A stretch of 64,000 nt of DNA from Perilla frutescens (taxonomy: Eukaryota; Streptophyta; Magnoliopsida; Lamiales; Lamiaceae). Under the pieces are notes generated by a model, which saw only the letters and a list, made by a program, of their open reading frames with translations, was not told the origin of the DNA and made no database searches. Position 1 is the stretch's first letter, and every line of letters begins with the position of its first letter. The stretch spans positions 33,096,664 to 33,160,663 of the forward strand of contig BRKX01000006.1 in assembly GCA_026008535.1 (NCBI GenBank). The letters are read 5' to 3'. The position numbers and the translations under genes were made by a program. This document shows, one piece after another, positions 57,148 through 64,000 of the stretch.

Positions 57148-58810
57148 GTGGCAACGGTTCCGGAAAAGTTACAATTTTGGAACCGCCGATTCCTGGTTTC
57201 AAATATGTGGAATCCGAACCGCACCGTGAATAGCCAATTATAGTATGGTTGCAGAATCTATACGATTAGAATCGTGTAAAATAGCACGATCCGTGCTATA
57301 CAATCTAGAACTCTTGGCTTCACGGTGCGCCTAATTAGCATGCACCGTGTTATTGTAGCACAGTCCGTTCTATATTTTTTTAATGTAACTTTTTTTTAAT
57401 TTTTCCCTTATAAAGTTAAAGAAGAAAAATATATAATAAAATGATACATTAATAATTATTGATTGATCATAAATGATGAATTTACATTATAATTTAAATA
57501 AACTTGCAACTTGAATTTATAAAAATACAAGTTTAGAAAATTACAATCTAAGTTCTAAAAAGTCAAAATTTTCCAAAATATGGAAGGAAAATGGGGAATG
57601 GACTTGGGTTTAATTTTAAAATTATAAGTTCAAAACTCAAAGTCTCAAAATTATAACAATAAAATTAAATTACCTACATATCCTCATTGAGGAATCAAAG
57701 CCCACGTAGTTCTTTTACCTTGTTATACTTATTATCCGGCACTATCATCAGATTCATCATTGTCGAAATTATCATCTTCGTTCATCAATGCACTCCAATC
57801 ATTCTCTTGTTGTCTTCATTCAGCCAAAGTCCAATCTATAAGCAACAATTTTGCTTCAAGACTTTCCGATGTCATCATCGATCTATGTTCATTCAACATG
57901 TAACTGGATTACTAAGTGCTTGTTCGACCGCCATAGTTGATGCCGGAACCGTATATATTTCCTTAGCCATGATAAACAATATAGGAAATTGTTCTTATTT
58001 TGTCTACCACCATGGAAGAACATCAATGTTGTTTGGATCTCCATCATGCATCTCAATCAAATGATCATCTTGCAAATATATATCAAGTTCGGAAATTCCC
58101 CCATCCTACTATTCTTTATATATGTCTTGCAATTCTAGTCCTAATTCACTATCTATTCCTAAATTAAAGGATGAACTAAAGTTATTAGGTTGTGAATCAT
58201 CATTATTCTCATATGTTTAGACATAGTTCTCAAAAAGAGTTTCTAAAGCAACTTTAAGATTAATTTTAATTTTATTAACATTTGAAAGTTCAAGAGGCAC
58301 TAGAGGTAGTTGAAATTTCATAGTTCTAAAAGCTTTATAATAAACATCTAATGTTCTATAAACACCATCATATTTTCATCAAAGGATCTAAGCATTTTGA
58401 AATTAAACATACATTATGAATTTAGTAAAATATTCACCTTGTATGAAAATATGCACCACCAAGAGTTGCATTACAACTTGTATAACTTGAGGTATAGTAG
58501 CGGTATTAGCACTAGCATTATCAAAGTCTGTTGAACATATTTTATTAATTAGTTTAAATTCATTTAGAATACTTATAATTATAAGAGCTATATTTATGAC
58601 ACTATGTGGATCATTAAAATCACGAAAATTAATTAAACGCTTATTTAAATTCCAATTATTGTCTATCCAATGAGATGTAATTCTCATGTAAGATTGTTTA
58701 TTAAAAATATCACTACAAATATCCGAACAAATTGAAACTTTAAGGGGAAAATCATTAAAAGACTTTATCAAATTAATTTTCATTTTTTTCATGAGTTTTT
58801 TGAAATGATC
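57148..58810 (-). pseudogene. hAT transposase (RICESLEEPER-like), decayed
   Basis: The minus strand has a 129-codon open stretch (58792-58403) reading FPLKVSICSDICSDIFNKQS, YMRITSHWIDNNWNLNKRLI and TDFDNASANTATIP. This is the RNase H-like core region of plant hAT transposases; a C replaces the usual W in SDIWSD. Further down, decayed text LPWW, PVTC and SLEAQLLLIDW (57720-58060) represents the C-terminal dimerisation (hATC) region. Stops and deletions in between inactivate it. The left margin (57150-57240) has ggttccgg/ggaaccg subterminal repeats. The N-terminal BED zinc finger is missing, lost where an LTR begins near 58810. Confidence 0.78.
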
Positions 58811-58849
58811 CTAGGTGGTGTCGTGGATTTTGATTATTTTGAATTTTTA

Positions 58850-59190
58850 GATTTATTTATTTCCTTTTTGTTATCTATTTCCTACTAGAGTTTCGCTTAT
58901 TTTTGTCTACCTATATAAGGGTTTGTGCTGAATTTCATTAGACAGTTTTTAACATTATTGAAATTGATATTTCTTTGCGTGAGAATTTTTATTAAACCAC
59001 GAGTTCAAAACCTCCCCCAACTTATCAAACAGATATTCATCCTTGTTTGCGGCATCCTCATTACAATCCATAGTTCGATTTTCCATTCATAGTTGAGTCA
59101 AGATTGTCCGTAATCGTCAGTTCATTTGCGTTGTGAGATTTGGGTTAGGAATTTCTATCCTATCACAAAACCTGGGTCGGATCCTCATCA
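58850..59190 (+). mobile_element. LTR (3' part) with adjacent primer site
   Basis: It ends gggtcggatcctcatca at 59190, directly before a primer-binding site at 59193. It contains ctacctatataagggtttg (promoter-like, near 58908). It is homologous to the minus-strand fragment at 35930-36345. Its U3 start is probably just downstream of the hAT pseudogene but was not resolved. Confidence 0.6.
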
Positions 59191-59192
59191 AG

Positions 59193-59209
59193 TGGTATCA
59201 AAGATTCGG
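59193..59209 (+). other. Primer-binding site
   Basis: TGGTATCAAAGATTCGG: the first eight bases match the usual TGGTATCA; the rest are diverged. Confidence 0.65.
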
Positions 59210-59655
59210 CTTTGTATCAAGTTCCAATTCTATTCGTATTTTATTTTGGTTGATTTAATTTTCTGCCTATATAAAAAATTGAAAATCGACATAAAAAAAA
59301 ATAAAAATGAAAAATTCAGTACAAAAAGATAGGAAAATTCTCTGAATTGGAAAAAAATTCACTAAGTTTGTTGGTGGGAATTTTTTTTTGTTTTCATTGA
59401 TTCTAATATTGTTATCTGGGTTCTCAGAATCCTATATAATGTCTAGAGAAAAGTCGATATTTTTTCAAAAATTATCAAATTTTCGGTAACATTTTTAGGT
59501 CATTTTTGTGCTATTTATATTAGTTGTTAGGAGGTGTTGTATTTTGTGTTTGGAGTGTGATTTGGTGACATTGTATTTTGCCATGCTGCGCATTAAGCAT
59601 TTTTTTTATCAAGTGCTCTACTTTGCACTTGCTATGGTGATTGATTGTCATTATC
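59210..59655 (+). other. Retroelement leader, no gag
   Basis: A-rich leader sequence following the primer site, as in other LTR elements here. It ends without a recognisable gag where family pseudogene sequence of the opposite strand begins. Confidence 0.4.
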
Positions 59656-59659
59656 TTTA

Positions 59660-60114
59660 TGGCATAAAATGAACTCCGGTCGCAGACTATCCTTCAGTCT
59701 GTGTGAAAAGTCACGATGCTCAACACCTGGTTTCATCCAGTTGTTCCACAATTCTCTCTAGTTTGGCATGGTTATTGATTCAACTTGTGAACCTGTGCCG
59801 GGAAGATGGAGGGTTTCCATCATGGTTGCCTTCATGATGATGATCACATGGTTGCCGACTGATGAAATGATGTTGTTGTCGCCTGTAATCTATTAGTTTA
59901 TGTAAAACTCGGCAACAAGCTCTGGAAAGCATCGTCCATTCTCTGGGGATAAAGTGAGAAACTGAAGTAGTTCAGTTTCCTCCGCTGCTTTGACTATTCG
60001 ATGGAATTCTTCATCTGACAGTCTCTTCTTGAGAAAGTCCAGGTTTAGAAACTGGCCTCTCTTGAGGTTGAGAGCAAGTCTTGCTGGATCAATATATTGA
60101 GCGGGGAGTTCCAT
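59660..60114 (-). pseudogene. Family member start (copy 4, N-terminal part)
   Basis: It starts MELPAQYIDPARLALNLKRG at 60114, followed by LNLDFLKKRLSDEEFHRIV, EETELLQFLTLSPEN and PELVAEFYIN. After a stop and shift: IISSVGNHVIIIM, LHLPGTGSQVESITMPN, RELWNNWMKPG and HRDFSHRLKDSLRPEF. The blocks align in order with the copy at 7472 (VAEF, IISVVYNYV, FYLPDEGPKVQ, ELWTKWKLP, HKDFSHHLKESL). A CT-rich leader precedes the ATG. It is cut at ~59660 by retroelement leader sequence. Stops show it is not functional; role unknown. Confidence 0.5.
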
Positions 60115-60650
60115 TCTACAAAAGTGAGAGTATTTCAGAGAGTGGAATCGAGTAGAGAGAGAGGGCTACAAAGCAATGCAAGGAGAGTTAAGAAGAGAGA
60201 TATATGATCTTTAATCGATTTCTCCTTAGCATATAAAGAAAGCTTTGCATGCATGTACTACAAGTTGCACTTGATACCATTCAGCTGATTAGTTAATGGA
60301 TTTGACTGATGCTCAGCTGGTTAAATGCAATGGATATCTCAGCCGTCTATAAGCTTATCTTTACTTTAGATCAGCGGTTGAGATTTCATCCATTTGAAAA
60401 ATGGGGTAGTTGCCATAAACAGTAAATATTTGCTGCAGGATTTTGCTATTTATATCTCTCAATTGATTAACTCACTTTCTACTTTAGTGGTTGATATTGG
60501 TCAGTATCATTAATGCTAGTTATCTGTGAGAGATCTCCCATTTTGAAAAATTATATCCGTTAGAATATGATAAAATTGTAATGAATTACAACGGTAATAC
60601 TTTATTTAGAGTAAGTTTAAAGAATAAATAACTCAAAAACTTATCCAAAG
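60115..60650 (-). promoter_or_regulatory. Spacer conserved with 6804-7471
   Basis: Read on the minus strand it contains attaccgttg, gagagatataaatagcaaa and gtttatggcaactac in the same order and near-equal spacing as the spacer before copy 3. A CT-rich leader (ccctctctctctactcg) lies within 60 bases of the ATG. Promoter function is inferred from position. Confidence 0.45.
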
Positions 60651-61200
60651 TCAGATCGGATGCAGTCCAACTAATGACTTGGGAACTGACGATGTGGCAG
60701 CTGATCGATCAATTCTGTCATGTCTTCCGCTTGGCCCCCTTAATTGATTCATCACTAAACTGATGATATCAGTCAGTTTTCTCTTTTTGATGGGATGAAC
60801 TGGATTTTCTTCACTGCTTTCCTCAGAGCAGTTTGGTCTTTTCTTCTTTGATGCAGATCCAGTTTCTTCAGTTGGCTTCTCTGGCCTTGTTTTTTTCACG
60901 GATTGACTCTGTTGCTTAGCTTTAGCTGACGTGACTCTTCGCCTTCTCTGCAAGTTTCTCTTCACGGATGACTTGAACTGAACTTCTTGGGAATTCAGTT
61001 GGGCGGCTGTCTTTGAGCTTGAGGCTATCAGTGGGGTGCATGCCACAGACTGTCTTGGAGGTGGAATGGAATATAATGTTTAGCCCATCTACCTTAAAAT
61101 ACAATGTTGCAAATTGGGAAGCTCCTTCAGGATTGAAGTGGGCTATCACAGGAGCCGAAGATGATCAATCAAGAGCTTGGTCGAATGCAACACATGTAAG
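60651..61200 (-). pseudogene. Family member end (copy 5, C-terminal part with KKRKLT)
   Basis: The minus strand reads VIAHFNPEGASQFATLYFKV, a frameshift, then LNSQEVQFKSSVKRNLQRRR, RPEKPTEETGSASKKKRPNC and SSEENPVHPIKKRKLTDIIS. The end matches SASKRKRS...PVRPLKKRKLT of copy 2. KKRKLT in a basic context looks like a nuclear localisation signal. The next copy (60114) starts 537 bases downstream, giving the same end-spacer-start arrangement as on the plus strand at 6803-7472. The frameshift near 60980 marks it as broken. Confidence 0.5.
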
Positions 61201-61369
61201 ATATGGATTATTTATTTAACAATGTTATTAATTAAAAAATATTATGTCAACTTTTTTTAACAACTTTTTTATTTAAATTAGATCATCACCGTATGCCTCA
61301 TCAATGCGCATTGGGTCACGGTGCAAATTAGTTTGAGTGAGTGGCGAGTTGTGTTATACGACCAAGGAT

Positions 61370-61640
61370 GAAAATACGCTATCGCACCATATATCACAAC
61401 TTCAATTTTATGGATATATCGCCCGATATATCGATATCGCATATCAATATCACATAAAATTGAATAAAATGATGGAAACTATATTAAAATCTTGGAAATT
61501 TAATAAGAAATTTTAGGAACTACTATAACATATTATTATGCACATATTGTACTTAAAATTTTGATAGAATTGTATTTTGAAAGCAAACATATGAATAATA
61601 CATTAATATAAGTCAAAATGTATAAATGTCAACAAAAGTA
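61370..61640. repeat. CGATATATCG-rich element fragment
   Basis: atatatcgcccgatatatcg and atatcgcatatcaatatcac occur at 61417-61452, a style shared with the ends of non-autonomous DNA elements such as the TATACCG element. Limits unknown. Confidence 0.35.
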
Positions 61641-61802
61641 AATAATAATTGGGAAAAAACAACTTTTAAAAATAGGTACTTTTGTAGGCAATTTGTTCTA
61701 TAAAACAGTTGGTCTCCACAACCAATTATTGGCTCAGTATACTTTTGTCTATTTTTTATACATTTTCACACACAACAACTACATATGAATTTATACATTT
61801 CG

Positions 61803-61844
<42 letters not shown>

Positions 61845-61845
61845 T
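61803..61845. repeat. (AC)n(AT)n microsatellite
   Basis: A compound dinucleotide run: AC repeats to about 61824, then AT repeats. Confidence 0.93.
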
Positions 61846-61849
61846 TGAA

Positions 61850-63560
61850 AGGCATCGATAATGAGCCTTGATTAAGTTGCTATGTGCCACGATTAATTAT
61901 CTAGAAGGCCATGATTAATTTAAACGAGTCACGATTAATTTTCAATGAGCCTCGATTAGTTTTGTGTACGTTGCCTCGATTAATTTGATATGTGCCACGA
62001 TTAATTGACTTCAAGGTCCATGATCAATTTTCAATTAGCCTCGATTAGTTTTGTGAACATTACCTCAATTACTTCAAACATTGCCTCGACTAGATTGAAT
62101 GATCCATGATTGATGTAATGCATTGCCTCCATTAATCGTGGATCTTTCAAATTAATCGAGGCCTTCATTAATTGTGGATCTTTCCATTTAAGTGAGGCCT
62201 CGATTAAATTGAATTGTTATTAGTGAGAACTTTACCACGATTATTGTTGTTAGCCTCGATTAATTTTCACTTATCCACGATTAAAAGTTGAAACATTGCC
62301 AACATTAATTTAATGAGGCACGATTAATCGAGGCCTTGATTGAATTGAGTAATCCACGATTAGTCGTGGCCTTTTTTGTCAACCGAATCAATCGTGCCTT
62401 TTTTGCTTAAATTAATCACTTTTTTATTGAATGCATTTATTTCTTGTGTAAGTGATGAGTTACTGAACTCTATTACATTAAAAGAAGGAGAAGTTACTGA
62501 TCTTCATTAAATAAAAATAAGGGGAAGGTAGGAATTTGTTGACTGAATTTAATACATGTTTTTATTGCTGTGTAAGGAGGTAGGTTAATTTTTTTTACTA
62601 AATAGGCCAAAAAATATCTTATTCACACTACAATACAATCGTCCAAAAAATTTAGAGTAAAAGAGTGAAAATTTCTCTGGAGCGAAGGTGTGAGAAAGGT
62701 TTTGTTTGGAGCGAAGGCGTGCGAAGGTTTTTTTTCCATCATTTTGCAAAAGGTACGTCCATTTCTATGCAATAATTTTGTAAAAATATCGTGTTTTGAT
62801 TATATTGTGCTGTTACATTTGAAAATAGACGAGAGGGGGAAATTTGCATGTCGTAGCCTTTATTCTTTAATATATTGATCGTAGCAATGTTTAGTTAATC
62901 GTGGTATTTCTAAATAGGATTGACGTTTGTAAGTAATTAGTCGTGGCTGTTTAGAATTAAACGTGGATTTGTAGGAATAATTATGGCTTTTGCTTTTACA
63001 TAATCTAGGGTTTTGTTTATAATGAATTAATCATGGCCTTTGATTGAGCATAATCGAGGGTTTTATTTAAAAGGAATTAATCGTGGCTTTTGATTGAACA
63101 TAATTGAGGTTTTTGTTCAAAAAGAATTAATCGTGGCTTTTGGTTGAACATAATCGAAGATTTTGTTTGTAAAGAATTAATCGTGACTTTTGATTGAACA
63201 TAATCGATGCTTTTGTTTGTAAGGAATTAATCGTAGCTTTTGATTGAACATAATCGATGCTTTTGTTTACGAGGAATTAATCATGGCTTTTGATTGAACA
63301 TAATCGTGGCTTTTGATTAAATAATTGTGGAATTTTTTAAAAATTAGTCCTGTCTTTTTTATATTAATTGTGACTTATGTTTAAGGTAATCATGGTTATA
63401 AGTAATCGTGGTTTTTTAATTTAATAAATCGTGGTTTATCTTTAAAAATTAGTCGTGGACTTTAATGTAATGAATTGTGGCTTATCTTTAAAAAATCATG
63501 GCTTATCTTTTTAAAGTAATCGTGGTTTTTTGAATTAATCATTGCATTCTTTATAGATTG
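61850..63560. repeat. CGATTAAT-rich repetitive region
   Basis: Words such as cctcgattaatt, ccacgattaatt and ttaatcgtggc recur dozens of times. They are loosely spaced in 61855-62420 and again in 62890-63545, separated by a non-repetitive 62430-62880 segment. The two halves carry the word mainly on opposite strands (CGATTAAT in the left, ATTAATCG in the right), suggesting a large inverted arrangement. It directly precedes a Mutator-like ORF. Confidence 0.7.
62974..63323. repeat. 50 bp tandem repeat, seven units
   Basis: The unit gaattaatcgtggcttttga + ttgaacataatcgatgcttt + tgtttgtaag starts at 62974, 63024, 63074, 63124, 63174, 63224 and 63274, exactly 50 bases apart with a few substitutions each. 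Confidence 0.92.
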
Positions 63561-63563
63561 TAG

Positions 63564-63920
63564 ATGGTTAGACATCGCATTATTATACGACATAGTGGAA
63601 GATGGGAGAGATTAGAATATGTAGATGGTGATGAGCAACTAGTAGTGATGTCATCTGATAAGCTGTGTTTTAGCGCACTGGTGAGAGAGGTTCACAAGTT
63701 GTTGTGGACTTACCCGAGCAGGGTGGAGTATAAATTATTTTATTTGACCAGCACGAATACAGGCAAACGGATCAGAGCATCTTTGCAAGATGATAGAGAT
63801 TTGCTCGATTTGCTTCACGAGCAGACTACCGAGATGGTCGTGTACGTGATTTCAAGACAATTGGGCAGTTTTGGAGCCGGGCCATCTATGAGAGACGACT
63901 ACATTTCCTACTTTCCATAG
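63564..63920 (+). pseudogene. N-terminus of a Mutator-like transposase (PB1-like region)
   Basis: The frame begins MVRHRIIIRHSGRWERLEYV and continues LCFSALVREVHKLLW, YKLFYLTSTNTGKRIRASLQ, DDRDLLDLLHEQTTEMVVYV. This is the PB1-like N-terminal region usual in plant MuDR-type transposases (a short charged start, then a predicted beta-grasp fold). A stop (tag, 63918) interrupts it, but the same frame continues YYEGPSNSIEEETQAETH to the window end. The catalytic and zinc-knuckle parts would lie outside the window. It may be a decayed copy; alternatively the stop marks a splice site I cannot place. Confidence 0.6.
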
Positions 63921-64000
63921 TACTATGAGGGACCGAGTAACTCTATTGAGGAAGAAACACAAGCAGAGACGCATGTTGCTACTAGAGAAGAAGAGGGAGA

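Noticed and set aside
58850..59190. Endogenous pararetrovirus promoter
   Set aside because: The TATA-like region is followed by LTR-type U5 and a primer site at LTR spacing, with no viral coding region nearby.
62974..63323. Regular 50 bp repeat considered as a CRISPR-like array
   Set aside because: The whole unit is repeated without unique spacers, and the window is plant nuclear DNA; it is a minisatellite.

Overview
The window is repeat-dense nuclear DNA of a flowering plant, almost certainly a eudicot. It is AT-rich with intron-bearing genes. It carries one intact plant-type VAP27 gene, and most of the rest is nested LTR retrotransposons primed by initiator-Met tRNA (TGGTATCAGAGC-type primer sites), hAT and Tourist-like DNA elements and pseudogenes. 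The decayed VRDG/KKRKLT-type ORFs resemble retroelement-linked proteins I associate with Lamiales genomes; that placement is a weak inference.

Layout. 1-3.5 kb: chromovirus-like LTR remnant and two decayed Myb/SANT-like fragments. 3.5-8.3 kb (+): three broken members of one protein family in tandem. 8.3-11.3 kb: a minus-strand chromovirus LTR split by a solo LTR (9612-10830, target duplication AAGCT). 11.3-15.6 kb: decayed minus-strand Copia pol. 15.6-19.2 kb: the 3' end of a plus-strand Copia-like element (ORF, polypurine tract, long LTR). 19.2-20.8 kb: 5' LTR, primer site and gag of another Copia. 20.8-23.25 kb: tail, chromodomain region and LTR of a plus-strand chromovirus. 23.25-31.14 kb: minus-strand Ty3 element X, invaded by element Y (24456-29047, target duplication AAGTG), whose two LTRs are inverted. 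31.1-35.4 kb: Copia RNase H fragment invaded by a 3.9 kb solo LTR (target duplication GCCAC). 35.4-44.1 kb: LTR and pol remnants, including complete element Z (37146-43142, target duplication CACAC), which lacks reverse transcriptase.

45.4-54.2 kb (-): a seven-exon VAP27 gene whose splice sites and reading frame can be followed from ATG to stop; it is the only clearly functional gene. Its introns and promoter contain a hAT element, a Tourist-like MITE, a probable LINE tail, telomere-like repeats and tandem duplications. 54.9-58.8 kb: a TATACCG-rich element with a ~200 bp tandem array, then a decayed hAT transposase. 58.8-61.2 kb: an LTR with primer site, and minus-strand members of the same family seen at 3.5-8.3 kb. 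61.2-63.56 kb: a CGATTAAT-rich region with an exact 50 bp tandem repeat. 63.56 kb to the end: the start of a probable Mutator-like transposase.

The history is layered. At least four insertions can be ordered from nesting and 5 bp target duplications. No operon, CRISPR array, rRNA or tRNA gene was seen. The best candidates for something new are the inverted-LTR element Y, the UNCG hairpin array in the 3.9 kb LTR, and the tandem family of lineage-specific ORFs.
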